DNA of 64,000 bases from Bifidobacterium simiiventris (GCF_019331715.1 NZ_JAHBBG010000002.1:310001-374000), one strand, 5' to 3'; counted from the stretch's first letter, positions 1 through 8,080 are shown. Numbers and translations: made by a program. The notes: generated by a model not told the origin, from the sequence alone.

Positions 1-1
1 C

Positions 2-250
2 GCCACCGTGGCCGGACTGGCGCGCACGATCCTGTGGGACGAGCGGCGCGTGGTCCCTGTCTCCACGCTGATCGACGGCGAATACGAATACGACGAGCAC
101 GACGTGTTCCTGAGTCTGCCGGTCGCGTTGAACGCCGACGGCGTGGGTGATTTCGTCGACCTGCATCTCGACGAGAGCGAACTGGCCAAGTTCCATCGGT
201 CCGCGAGCATTGTGCGGGAGCATTGCGCGATGATCGCAGACCGCCTGTAG
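2..250 (+). CDS. ldh: L-lactate dehydrogenase, 3' part (left-truncated)
   Basis: Only the last 82 codons are inside the window; the frame is open from the left edge, so the ATG/GTG codons near the edge are internal. The product resembles the C-terminal catalytic domain of NAD-dependent L-lactate dehydrogenase. It shows the segment after the substrate-binding helix (ILWDERRVVPVSTLIDGEY), a strand ending in FLSLPV, and the final helix of the family (DESELAKFHRSASIVREH). LDH reduces pyruvate to L-lactate and re-oxidises NADH in the cytoplasm; in bifidobacteria it is the lactate branch of the bifid shunt. No terminator hairpin is visible before the next gene, which starts 15-18 bp downstream, so the two may be co-transcribed. 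Confidence 0.85.
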   Translation, partial: ATVAGLARTILWDERRVVPVSTLIDGEYEYDEHDVFLSLPVALNADGVGDFVDLHLDESELAKFHRSASIVREHCAMIADRL

Positions 251-267
251 AGGGGCGCTTGGCCGTG

Positions 268-798
268 ATGGTGCCTGTGTACATCCGCACATACCGACCG
301 GAGGACGCTGCAGCGACGATGGATGTGTTCCGCCGCGCTGTCACCGAGACCGCGTCGCGTGACTACGACGACGAACAGGTGCGCGCGTGGGCTGGCAATA
401 CGGGAACATCGACGCAATGGGATGCGCGGCGGTCGGCCGTGCACACGTGGGTCGCTGAGACGGCGGATCGCCGGCCATCGATCGTCGGTTTCATCGATAT
501 CGACGACGACGGGTACATCGACATGCTGTTCGTTGATCCCGCGGTCGTGGGTCGTGGCGTGGCTTCGCGACTGTTCGATCAAGTGGAGCGGTACGCGGCG
601 GCCAGCAATATCGCTCGGCTCTCCGTCCACGCCAGCATCACCGCGCGGCCGTTCTTCCGCCGTCACGGGTTCCGCACGGTCGAAACACGTCACCCACACA
701 TCGGCGAGGTGACGTTCGTCAACTATCGTATGGTGAGGGAGATTCGGTTCCCGGGATTTTTCCGGAACAATCCCGGGAACCGAACCATGTCCATATGA
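268..798 (+). CDS. GNAT-family N-acetyltransferase
   Basis: A 176-residue protein with the GNAT acetyl-CoA fold: an N-terminal YIRTYRPEDAAATMDVFRRAV helix region, a beta-strand pair ending in DMLFVDP, and the pyrophosphate-binding turn VVGRGVASRLF (the family's RxxGxA motif). A late FFRRHGFRTVETR segment is typical of YafP/PhnO-like acetyltransferases. The substrate cannot be deduced. I chose ATG 268 because AGGGGCG lies about 10 bp upstream; the GTG at 265 is equally possible. The final residues (RFPGFFRNNPGNR) are encoded by a palindromic repeat at 746-781, so the natural C-terminus may have been altered when this repeat arrived. Confidence 0.8.
   Translation: MVPVYIRTYRPEDAAATMDVFRRAVTETASRDYDDEQVRAWAGNTGTSTQWDARRSAVHTWVAETADRRPSIVGFIDIDDDGYIDMLFVDPAVVGRGVASRLFDQVERYAAASNIARLSVHASITARPFFRRHGFRTVETRHPHIGEVTFVNYRMVREIRFPGFFRNNPGNRTMSI
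746..781. repeat. Palindromic repeat, copy 1
   Basis: Two 13-bp perfect inverted arms (GGTTCCCGGGATT and its complement) flank a 10-bp centre. It overlaps the last codons of the GNAT gene. The same palindrome recurs at 861-900 and 18369-18407, which makes it a dispersed REP-like element or a repeated binding site. Confidence 0.85.
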
Positions 799-860
799 AC
801 ATGCACATGCGCGTCATGATGCGGTTGCCCGTCGTCAGGATGTTCGTTATTGTGCGGTTT

Positions 861-900
861 CCGGTTCCCGGGATTGTCCCGGAACAATCCCGGGAACCGG
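861..900. repeat. Palindromic repeat, copy 2
   Basis: The best copy of the family: 17-bp perfect arms (CCGGTTCCCGGGATTGT and its complement) around a 6-nt loop CCCGGA. It lies between the GNAT gene and the next plus-strand gene, 80 bp from copy 1. As RNA it would form a very stable hairpin, but no T-run follows, so an intrinsic terminator role is not obvious. Confidence 0.9.
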
Positions 901-996
901 ATTCATACAGAAATCCTGTATCACACGTTGCTCTACCTGGACAGATGCCCAATAATCAAGGCATCAAATACCCGGACACAGGGGAGCGAGCATATC

Positions 997-1611
997 ATGA
1001 AACGTCCGTCACATATCCGCACCGGCATCCTGCCGCGCATAATCATCGCCGTCGGCGTGGCCCTCGCCCTCGCGGCACTGCTGATCCCGCTGGGACGGTC
1101 GCTAACCGTGCGCGCGTCCTATGCGCACGTCGCCATCACGTCATCCGACCAGTGGGCCGATCATTGCAGCGATATCACAGCCGATGACGAGGCGCTCGCG
1201 ATCGATCGTACGCGTGCCGTCATGATCAATGGCCAAGCCAATCCGCTGATGTGCACCTTCCGCGATCCGGCCTCCGCGTTGCGCGCGTTCCGTGACACCG
1301 CCGATCTGTCTGATATTCAACGGCACTGCATCCTGCCATTGAACGTGCTGACCTGGCGGTGCTATGCGGGCTGGGTCGCCGGGCATGCGCCGTACGATGA
1401 TCCGCGGATCGCCGCATTCTTCGACATCTACGAGAACACGGACGACAACGACCGCATCGTCACGACGCTCGCCGCCATGCAGCGGCGCGCCGAGGACGGC
1501 ACGCTCACCGACACACAGCTGAGCGAACTGGCCATGCTGTTTCCCGACTATGCGCCCGTCAGCCGGTATATGCATACGTATGCGGACGATGCGGCGACGG
1601 TCGATGACTGA
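997..1611 (+). CDS. Membrane-anchored protein of unknown function
   Basis: A 204-residue protein that I do not recognise. Start ATG 997 follows GGGGAG by about 9 bp; longer reading of the frame upstream runs through palindrome copy 2 and is unlikely. Residues 11-32 (ILPRIIIAVGVALALAALLIPL) form one hydrophobic segment after a basic N-terminus, so the protein is a secreted or signal-anchored type. The outside part has four cysteines (in ADHCSD, PLMCTF, RHCILP, WRCYAG), which could form two disulfides. The composition is rich in Asp and Ala. The next gene starts 34 bp downstream and also encodes a single hydrophobic segment, so they probably form one unit. Confidence 0.7.
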   Translation: MKRPSHIRTGILPRIIIAVGVALALAALLIPLGRSLTVRASYAHVAITSSDQWADHCSDITADDEALAIDRTRAVMINGQANPLMCTFRDPASALRAFRDTADLSDIQRHCILPLNVLTWRCYAGWVAGHAPYDDPRIAAFFDIYENTDDNDRIVTTLAAMQRRAEDGTLTDTQLSELAMLFPDYAPVSRYMHTYADDAATVDD

Positions 1612-1645
1612 CGTCGACATAACCGGTCGATTGAGGGAAGCTGAT

Positions 1646-1892
1646 ATGACGGGCATCATGGACCGGATGACGGATGATCATGACGGCCGCGGCCGGATGT
1701 CGTCGATGATCGCGACGGTGCTCGCCGTTGCGGTGCCGGTGCTGTTCATCGCCGGCGGACATCGCCACCGTCGACCTCACTTGCGACGGCAGCGACAAAT
1801 CGCTCACTTCAGGCGAACAGTCGATGACCGACTATCTGTATCTCAACGACGACGGCAGGACATGGACCGAAATCGACCACGGCAACGGCTGA
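1646..1892 (+). pseudogene. Small membrane-anchored protein, frameshifted
   Basis: ATG 1646 has a good SD (GAGGGAAG, 7 bp). It opens with a hydrophilic stretch and then the hydrophobic segment MIATVLAVAVPVLFIAGG. After about position 1757 the original frame becomes Arg/His-rich and unprotein-like. The frame shifted by +1 continues with a well-formed acidic sequence (ADIATVDLTCDGSDKS ... YLYLNDDGRTWTEIDHGNG) and stops at 1890-1892. The simplest reading is one gene of about 81 codons broken by a single-base change near GGCGG at 1754-1758. A sequencing error or programmed +1 shift cannot be excluded. The function is unknown; it follows another membrane-anchored unknown. Confidence 0.55.
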
Positions 1893-2002
1893 GCAATCGT
1901 CAGCCGATGCTTGACGGACGTTCGCTTTTCGATGAACTGACGATTAGCCGGCGGCGCGGCATAATGGATGACGGCATCATTCATGCCGTCAAGGAGGAAA
2001 GT

Positions 2003-2551
2003 ATGGCCATCGAGAACGCCAAGGCGCTGATCATCGTGAACAACTGGGGCATCGAGGAGACGGAGCTGACCCGTCCGCTGCGCGATCTCAAAGCCGCGGG
2101 CGCCAAGGTCACGCTCGCCGCGACCGAACTGGAACCGTGCGAAACCGTGCAACACGACCGCTACGAGGGCGAGACGCTCACTCCGGACGTGAAGCTGTCC
2201 GACGTGCAGGCCGCCGACTACGATCTGCTCGTCGTGCCCGGCGGCACCTGCAACGTCGACCGTCTGCGCGTGAACGAGGATGCGATCACGCTCGCCCAGG
2301 AGTTTGCGCATGAAGGCAAGCCGATCGCCGCGATCTGCCACGGCGCATGGCTGCTCGTCAACGCCGGGCTGATGGAAGGCAAGACCGCGTCGCCGTGCCG
2401 CTACATCGCCGCCGACATCGAAAACGCGGGCGGCCATTACGTCAACGAGGAAGTGACCGTCGACGACGCGAACGGTTGGCGGTTCATCACCTCGCGCACG
2501 CCCGCCGACCTCGACGCGTTCGTCGGTGCGATCAAGAACACGCTCGCCTGA
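2003..2551 (+). CDS. DJ-1/PfpI-family protein (class I glutamine amidotransferase-like)
   Basis: A 182-residue cytoplasmic protein of the DJ-1/PfpI superfamily. The family hallmarks are visible: an N-terminal strand ALIIVNNWGIEETELTRPLRDLKAAGAKVTLAA, the acidic/Gly loop LLVVPGGTCNVDRLR, and the nucleophile elbow AAICHGAWLL with its cysteine and following histidine. Members act as protein/nucleotide deglycases, peptidases or stress chaperones; the exact reaction here cannot be fixed. Start ATG 2003 has a strong SD (AAGGAGGAAA). The frame is open much further upstream but runs through the preceding small gene, so that extension is rejected. It converges with the phosphatase gene, their stop codons being 12 bp apart. 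Confidence 0.85.
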   Translation: MAIENAKALIIVNNWGIEETELTRPLRDLKAAGAKVTLAATELEPCETVQHDRYEGETLTPDVKLSDVQAADYDLLVVPGGTCNVDRLRVNEDAITLAQEFAHEGKPIAAICHGAWLLVNAGLMEGKTASPCRYIAADIENAGGHYVNEEVTVDDANGWRFITSRTPADLDAFVGAIKNTLA

Positions 2552-2571
2552 AATTTCATCCCGTCAGGCGA
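2544..2571. terminator. Inverted repeat covering two convergent stop codons
   Basis: TCGCCTGA at 2544-2551 and TCAGGCGA at 2564-2571 are perfect 8-bp arms around a 12-bp AT-richer centre. Each arm ends in the stop codon of one of the two convergent genes. It may work as a weak bidirectional terminator; there is no clear T-run. Confidence 0.4.
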
Positions 2572-3433
2572 CGAAGCGCAGGTAGGTGCGGTCGTCGAAG
2601 GATGCCTGGCCGGGCATGAAGCCTTTGGTGGTGCGGTAGTCGCGGATGAGCTGCGGGTCGTCGCGGCGCAGACGGTCCAGTTCCCGCTCCGATTCGGCAA
2701 GCGTCGGACGCAACAGGGGATAGCCGTCCGAGGCGAGCACCACCTCGTCGCCTGTATTGATCGGGACCGTACGAATCGGATACGTTGGGTCGGTGAACCC
2801 GTCGAACACGAAATAACCGTATTCGCCGCGCCGGTTCGCGAACCGCGACTGCAAACGCAGGAATGGCAAAATCATGTCGCGGGCCGGATCATCCGCTTCG
2901 GACGCCGCCGTCCGGCCGGTGGGGGCCGGTGACGATGGCATATCATCCTGCGTGCGGTCCGACTCGTCATCTCTCAACGCCAATGCCTGCGCGGCGAACG
3001 ATCGCAGCTCGCCCAGCAACTCGTCCACGCGCTTCACCGTCGGCGTCTGCACGCCGTTCACCATGATCTGACAGTCACCGAACAGCCACGCCTCATGCCG
3101 GGCCGCACTGTAGACCACCGCGTTCGCCTGCAACCGTTCCCACGGTTCACGTTCGAAGAGCTGCGCGTCGGCGGTCATGTCATACCGCGCCCGCAAGCAG
3201 TCATCCAACGCCGACTGCACCTGCCGCATCGTCGCGTCCGCCGGCAATCCGGCAATCGCGCCCAGCAACAGATTCTTCGCGACGACCCCGCCGCTCGGCC
3301 GCCACACATGCCGCACGCTTTTGCTCGTCACGCCGTCCACCACGGCCGCGAACCCGTTTGTAACGGCCAGCCCATCCTCGTTCAATGACTGGTCGGCCCT
3401 CTTGCCTCGGCAGCACCGTTCGATCACACGCAT
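2564..3433 (-). CDS. PP2C-like phosphatase domain protein
   Basis: A 289-residue protein (if ATG 3433 is used) with PP2C/SpoIIE-like features: N-terminal SLNEDGLAVTNGFAAVVDGVTSKS, resembling the metal-binding VxDGxG motif, then WLFGDCQIMVNG, and near the end GDEVVLASDGYPLLRPTL, the SDGxxD-type motif of PP2C phosphatases. These residues normally coordinate two Mg/Mn ions for Ser/Thr dephosphorylation, but the match is not canonical and the substrate is unknown. An in-frame ATG at 3445 is an alternative start; GGTGG sits about 5 bp before ATG 3433. It is divergent from aroA and convergent with the DJ-1 gene, so it is probably monocistronic. Confidence 0.6.
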   Translation of the reverse strand: MRVIERCCRGKRADQSLNEDGLAVTNGFAAVVDGVTSKSVRHVWRPSGGVVAKNLLLGAIAGLPADATMRQVQSALDDCLRARYDMTADAQLFEREPWERLQANAVVYSAARHEAWLFGDCQIMVNGVQTPTVKRVDELLGELRSFAAQALALRDDESDRTQDDMPSSPAPTGRTAASEADDPARDMILPFLRLQSRFANRRGEYGYFVFDGFTDPTYPIRTVPINTGDEVVLASDGYPLLRPTLAESERELDRLRRDDPQLIRDYRTTKGFMPGQASFDDRTYLRFVA

Positions 3434-3505
3434 GCCTTCCACCATAGTCCCATAGCCGCAGCATGCGAATGCGGACGCGACCCCGCCGTTTTTCGATGGA
3501 ACCGA

Positions 3506-3511
3506 TACGAT
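3506..3511 (+). promoter_or_regulatory. Candidate -10 element of leaderless aroA
   Basis: TACGAT lies 7 nt before the ATG of aroA and no SD is present, so transcription would begin at or next to the start codon. No good -35 is seen. This is inference from spacing only. Confidence 0.4.
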
Positions 3512-3518
3512 AAGGCAC

Positions 3519-4874
3519 ATGAGCGAAACGAACAATCCCGAACTGTGGCCCGCACCAACGGCGAACGGGCCGATCAACGCCACCGTCACCATCCCCGGCA
3601 GCAAATCACTGTCGAACCGCTACCTCATCCTCGCCGCACTCGGCTCCAAGCCGGTGAAGCTGGTCGGTCTGCTGCGCTCGCGCGACACCGAACTCATGAT
3701 GGGCGCGCTCACCGCGCTCGGCGTGCGCTGCGACATCGATCCTGATGTTGAGACGACCGTCACCGTCACGCCTCCGGACTCCGGGCGATTCAGCGGCAAC
3801 GTCGACGTGTACTGCGGCCTCGCCGGCACGGTCATGCGCTTCGTGCCCGGACTGGCGCTGTTCGCCGACGGGCCGGTGCGGTTCGACGGCGACGAACAGG
3901 CGTATGCGCGTCCGATGAAGCCAGTGCTTGACGGACTCGAACAACTTGGCGCGACCGTCGACTACCACGGTGAGATTGGGCGGCTGCCGTTCACGATCAC
4001 GCCGCCGGCGCAGTTGCCGGGCGCTGACGGTGCCTCTGGCGCCGCGCATGTCGCGATCGACTCGTCCGGCTCATCACAGTTCATCTCCGGACTGCTGCTG
4101 ATCGGCTCGCGACTGCCCGGAGGACTATTGCTGACGCATACCGGCGAGAAGACGCCGAGCCTGCCGCACATCCGCATGACCGTCGCCGACGTGAACGGGG
4201 CCGGCGGACATGCGCTCGCCGACGAGAACGCACGCGTGTGGACGGTGCAACCGGGCGCGTTGCAGCTGCCGGAACGCGTGGTCGTGGAACCGGACCTGTC
4301 GAACGCGGCGCCGTTCCTCGGTGCCGCGCTGATCGCGGGAGGCACGGTGCGTGTGCCGCATTGGCCGGTCGAGACGACCCAGCCGGGCGGCCTGCTGCCG
4401 GGATATCTGGAACGCATGGGCGCGACCGTCACGTTCCCGGAGCTCGACGGGATTCGCTACTGCGAAGTGACGGCCGCCACCGGTGCGATTCGCGGTCTTG
4501 GCGACTTCGATCTGACGGCGGCGGGGGAGATCGCGCCGTCGCTGGCGGCGATCCTCGTATTCGCGGACGCGCCGACGCGCATGATCGGCATCGGGCACCT
4601 GCGTGGGCATGAGACGAACCGGCTCGAGGCGCTGGTCACTGAGATCCGACGCGTCGGGGGAGAAGCCCGCGAACTGCCGGACGGCATCGAGATCACGCCG
4701 GTGCCACGCGAGCAACTGCATGGTGCGGTGATGGAATCGTACGCCGATCACCGCATGGCCACGTTCGCCGCGATGATCGGACTCGCAGTACCGGGAGTGG
4801 AGATCGTGAATGTGACGACCACGCGCAAGACACTGCCCGACTTTGTGGGCATGTGGACGGGCATGCTGATGTAG
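3519..4874 (+). CDS. aroA: 3-phosphoshikimate 1-carboxyvinyltransferase (EPSP synthase)
   Basis: The 451-residue enzyme joins shikimate 3-phosphate and phosphoenolpyruvate to give EPSP, the sixth step of the shikimate pathway. Family motifs are clear: TVTIPGSKSLSNRYLILAAL (substrate and PEP binding), the GLAGTVMRF segment, the SSGSSQFISGLLL stretch, the ETNRLEALVTEIRRVGGEA region and the C-terminal YADHRMATFAAMIGL. Length fits the two-domain inside-out barrel. It stands alone, 37 kb from aroC-aroKB-aroQ in this window. The start ATG has no SD but has a TACGAT hexamer 7 nt upstream, suggesting a leaderless transcript. A bidirectional terminator follows. Confidence 0.95.
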   Translation: MSETNNPELWPAPTANGPINATVTIPGSKSLSNRYLILAALGSKPVKLVGLLRSRDTELMMGALTALGVRCDIDPDVETTVTVTPPDSGRFSGNVDVYCGLAGTVMRFVPGLALFADGPVRFDGDEQAYARPMKPVLDGLEQLGATVDYHGEIGRLPFTITPPAQLPGADGASGAAHVAIDSSGSSQFISGLLLIGSRLPGGLLLTHTGEKTPSLPHIRMTVADVNGAGGHALADENARVWTVQPGALQLPERVVVEPDLSNAAPFLGAALIAGGTVRVPHWPVETTQPGGLLPGYLERMGATVTFPELDGIRYCEVTAATGAIRGLGDFDLTAAGEIAPSLAAILVFADAPTRMIGIGHLRGHETNRLEALVTEIRRVGGEARELPDGIEITPVPREQLHGAVMESYADHRMATFAAMIGLAVPGVEIVNVTTTRKTLPDFVGMWTGMLM

Positions 4875-4910
4875 CCGTAGCGTAATGGTTCGTTCTCGAC
4901 GCGCGGACAT

Positions 4911-4950
4911 GAAGAAAGCCCCAACGGTGAAGACCGTCGGGGCTTTCTTC
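4911..4950. terminator. Bidirectional terminator between aroA and ackA
   Basis: Perfect 12-bp outer arms (GAAGAAAGCCCC and its complement) plus a 5-bp inner stem around GAAG. On each strand the stem closes with a pyrimidine-rich CTTTCTTC, as expected for intrinsic termination of the two convergent genes. Confidence 0.85.
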
Positions 4951-4991
4951 GCATCAGCCGATCAGCATCTCAGCAGACCGGTCTGAATGGC

Positions 4992-6221
4992 TCACTTGGC
5001 GAACTTGTTGCCGTAGGTGTCCTCGCCGGCTTCCGCGATGGCGGCGGACTTGCGGGCGATGGCCAGCTCCTCGTTGGTCGGGATCACGGCGATGACCACG
5101 GACGAATCCGGGGTGGAGATGACGCGCGGCTCCTTGGAACGCTTCGCGTTCTTCTCCTCGTCGAGCTTGACGCCGAACGGGGCGAGCTTGTCGCACACCA
5201 TCTTGCGCACGATGTCGTCGTTCTCGCCGACGCCGGCGGTGAAGGTGATCACGTCCACGCCGCCCATCTGCGCGGTGTAGTTGCCGATGTAGCCGACGAT
5301 GCGGTGCACGTACACGTCAAGCGCCAGCTTGGCGTCCTCATTGCCCTCGGCCACCAGACGGTGCACCTCGCGCAGATCGCCGAAGCCGGTCATGCCCATC
5401 ATGCCGGAACGCTTGTTGAACAGGGCATCCAGCTCGTCCACGTTCATGTGGGCGTTGCGGATGAGATGGAAGACAACGGCCGGGTCGATGTCGCCGGTGC
5501 GGCCACCCATGACGAGGCCCTCGAGCGGGGTCAGGCCCATCGAGGTCTCGACCGGCTTGCCGGAGATCTCGGCGGAAGCGGAGGCGCCATTGCCGATGTG
5601 CAGGACGATCTGCTTCAAGCCCTCGGCCGGCTTGCCGATGACTTCCGGCACCACGGAGGAGATGAACTCGTGGGAGGTGCCGTGGGCGCCGTAACGGCGG
5701 ATGTGGTACTGGTCGGCGATCTCCTTGTTCAGCGCGTAGGTGCTGGACGCCTTCGGCAGCTGGAAGAAGAAGGAGGAGTCGAACACGAAGATCTGCGGCA
5801 CGTCCGGCAGCAGCGCGCGCATGACCTCGGCGCCCTTGGCCTCCGGGCCGTTGTGCAGCGGGGCGAGCACGGCCAGATCCTTGACCTGGTTGATGGTCTT
5901 GTCATTGACCAGAGCCGGCTTCGGGAAGAGGGAGCCGCCCTGGACCACGCGGTGGCCGACGGCGACGATGTTCGCGTCGGCGAGCTTCGGGCCGTACTCC
6001 TCGAAGAAGCCGAGCACGCGCTTCAAGCCCTGCTCGTGGTCGTGGATCGGCTCCTCGAGCTCGTGCTTCTCGCCGTTGTACTCGTGCTTGTAGTGGCCGT
6101 CGATCGGCTCGCCGATCTTCTCGACGAGGCCGGACGCGAGGCCCTCGCCGGACTCGAGATCAACCAGCTGGTACTTGATCGAGCTGGAACCGGAATTGAT
6201 GACAAGGACGGTTTTCGCCAT
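4992..6221 (-). CDS. ackA: Acetate kinase
   Basis: 409 residues, the usual length for AckA. The N-terminus KTVLVINSGSSSIKYQLVD is the acetokinase signature 1 (phosphate-binding loop of the ASKHA fold). The middle has AHNGPEAKGAEV-like and VFDSSFFFQLP segments and the YGAHGTSHEF signature 2; the C-terminal half has FTAGVGEND and NEELAIARKSA. The enzyme makes ATP and acetate from acetyl-phosphate, the energy-yielding end of the bifid shunt. Start ATG 6221 has GGAGG 9 bp upstream; a longer form from further upstream lacks an SD. It lies 94 bp downstream of pta on the same strand without an intervening hairpin, so a pta-ackA operon is likely. Confidence 0.95.
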   Translation of the reverse strand: MAKTVLVINSGSSSIKYQLVDLESGEGLASGLVEKIGEPIDGHYKHEYNGEKHELEEPIHDHEQGLKRVLGFFEEYGPKLADANIVAVGHRVVQGGSLFPKPALVNDKTINQVKDLAVLAPLHNGPEAKGAEVMRALLPDVPQIFVFDSSFFFQLPKASSTYALNKEIADQYHIRRYGAHGTSHEFISSVVPEVIGKPAEGLKQIVLHIGNGASASAEISGKPVETSMGLTPLEGLVMGGRTGDIDPAVVFHLIRNAHMNVDELDALFNKRSGMMGMTGFGDLREVHRLVAEGNEDAKLALDVYVHRIVGYIGNYTAQMGGVDVITFTAGVGENDDIVRKMVCDKLAPFGVKLDEEKNAKRSKEPRVISTPDSSVVIAVIPTNEELAIARKSAAIAEAGEDTYGNKFAK

Positions 6222-6315
6222 TGTGGGCATCCTCCATATTGTTTGCCGTGCCGCGAAAACGCGGCTTTCCAAATCTTCAGATTACTCGTTGCTTGCTACA
6301 AACGACGTGGCAGCA

Positions 6316-7989
6316 TCACTGCTGGGCTTCGATGGCGGTGAGGGCGATCGTGTTGATGATGTCCTGCACGAGCGCGCCGCGCGACAGGTCGTTGACCGGC
6401 TTGTTGAGGCCCTGCAGCACCGGGCCGATGGCGAGCGCCCCGGAGGAGCGCTGCACGGCCTTGTATCCGATGTTGCCGGCGCACAGGTCGGGGAACACGA
6501 ACACGTTCACGTGGCCGGCGACGTCGTTGCCCTTGGCCTTGGTGGCGGCTACGGTCGGCGACCATGCGGCGTCGAACTGGATGGAGCCGACGACCGGCAG
6601 ATCCGGCGCCTTCTCCTTGACGATGCGGGTGGCCTCCTCGACGACGTCAACGTCCGGTCCCTTGCCTGATCCGAGCGTGGAGTAGGAGAGCATGCCGACC
6701 TTCGGCTCGATGCCGAATGCCTTCGCGGTCTCGGCGGACTGGATGGCGATGTCGGCCAGCTGTTCGGCGGTCGGGTTCAAGTTGATCGCACAGTCGGCGA
6801 AGACGGCCACATGGTCCTTGAAGCACATGAGGAACGAGCCGGAGACGAGCGACTGGCCGGGCTTGGTCTTGATGACCTGCAGGGCCGGACGCACGGTGTT
6901 CGCCGTGGAATTGACCGAACCGGAGACGAGGCCGTCCGCGTAACCGAGCACGACGAGCATCGTGCCGAAGTAGCTCGCGTCCTTGAGCTGCTGGCGCGCC
7001 TGGTCCTCGGTCATGCCCTTCTTGGCGCGCAGCTCGCACAGCTTGGCGACCATCGGCTTAACGATGTTCTCGTCGTTCATCGACTGGAAGCGCGCCTTGT
7101 CGAGCGAATGCAGCCCGAGCTCGGCCCCGCGGGCGAGAATCGCGTCGCGTTCGCCCACGATGATGAGGTTCGCGACCTCGCGTTCGAGCAGGTAGTCGGC
7201 CGCCTTGAGGATGCGGTCTTCCTCGCCCTCGGGCAGCACGATCGTCTTCTTGTTGACCTTCGCGCGGCCGAGCAGGCTGTGCTGGAACGCGTACGAGGTG
7301 ACGGGGAAATCGATGTCGACGTCGAGCGCCTTGAGCACCTCCTCGGTCGGCACGTTGTCCTGGAACGCCTTGAGCGCGGCGTCCGCCTGCGAAGCCTCGG
7401 TGAACGGGGTCTGCGGGATGGTCCACACCGGCAGACCGAACTCGGCGAGCGTGTTCTTGACGAACACCGAATGGCGCGGGTCGCAGCCGGTCACGAAGAT
7501 GCCGAGCACCTTGTTGCCGGCTGCCTCCATGCCTTCGATCGACAGCTGCACGGTCTCGCGCAGCTCGTCGGGCCAGCGGTCGATCGTGCATACGGCGAGG
7601 AAGACGCCGGCCTGCAGGTCGGCGGCGATGTTCGCGTTGAACTCGTAGGCGGTCGGATCGTTGACGTGCGACTTGTCGGTGCCGACGATCAGCGCCGCGT
7701 CGGCTCGTGAGACGCTCATCGCATCGTCGAACGCCGCGACGATGTCGCCGCGCGACGCCTCCTTGTCGCGGCGCACCTTGTGGATGTCGAGACCGGAGGA
7801 CAGGGCCACGCCGAGGCCGGCGTTCGATGCGTTCAGCAGGATCGGCGTGAAATGGTCGTGGTTGGACACGGCAGGGCGGAACACCGCGGTCTTGTACTTG
7901 GTGGTCAACGCCTTGAGCACGCCGTATGCGACGACGTTGCGGCCGTTGGCCCCTTCCGGAGAGGCGATGTAGATGTTGGTGACTGCCAC
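6316..7989 (-). CDS. pta: Phosphate acetyltransferase
   Basis: A 557-residue two-domain Pta. Residues 1-220 form the P-loop-like/DRTGG-type N-terminal domain (TNIYIASPEGANGRNVVAYGVLKAL ...). The C-terminal third is the catalytic PTA_PTB domain with DGLVSGSVNSTANTVRPALQ, FADCAINLNPTAEQLADIA, PDLPVVGSIQFDAA and FVFPDLCAGNIGYKAVQR. It interconverts acetyl-CoA and acetyl-phosphate. The start is GTG 7989 with AAGGAG 7 bp upstream; the frame is open further but without an SD. It heads the pta-ackA pair. A TGTGA-N6-TCACA palindrome lies about 104 bp upstream and might be a regulator site. Confidence 0.95.
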   Translation of the reverse strand: MAVTNIYIASPEGANGRNVVAYGVLKALTTKYKTAVFRPAVSNHDHFTPILLNASNAGLGVALSSGLDIHKVRRDKEASRGDIVAAFDDAMSVSRADAALIVGTDKSHVNDPTAYEFNANIAADLQAGVFLAVCTIDRWPDELRETVQLSIEGMEAAGNKVLGIFVTGCDPRHSVFVKNTLAEFGLPVWTIPQTPFTEASQADAALKAFQDNVPTEEVLKALDVDIDFPVTSYAFQHSLLGRAKVNKKTIVLPEGEEDRILKAADYLLEREVANLIIVGERDAILARGAELGLHSLDKARFQSMNDENIVKPMVAKLCELRAKKGMTEDQARQQLKDASYFGTMLVVLGYADGLVSGSVNSTANTVRPALQVIKTKPGQSLVSGSFLMCFKDHVAVFADCAINLNPTAEQLADIAIQSAETAKAFGIEPKVGMLSYSTLGSGKGPDVDVVEEATRIVKEKAPDLPVVGSIQFDAAWSPTVAATKAKGNDVAGHVNVFVFPDLCAGNIGYKAVQRSSGALAIGPVLQGLNKPVNDLSRGALVQDIINTIALTAIEAQQ

Positions 7990-8080
7990 AGTGAAACTCC
8001 TTGCTTGGGAATGATGCTGCCGTGTGACCACGCTGTTCACACTCACCGATCATTCTAGTACGTGACAGTTGCGGATACGG

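Noticed and set aside
850..996. N-terminal extension of the membrane-anchored unknown
   Set aside because: The extension would translate the palindromic repeat and lacks an SD; ATG 997 has one.
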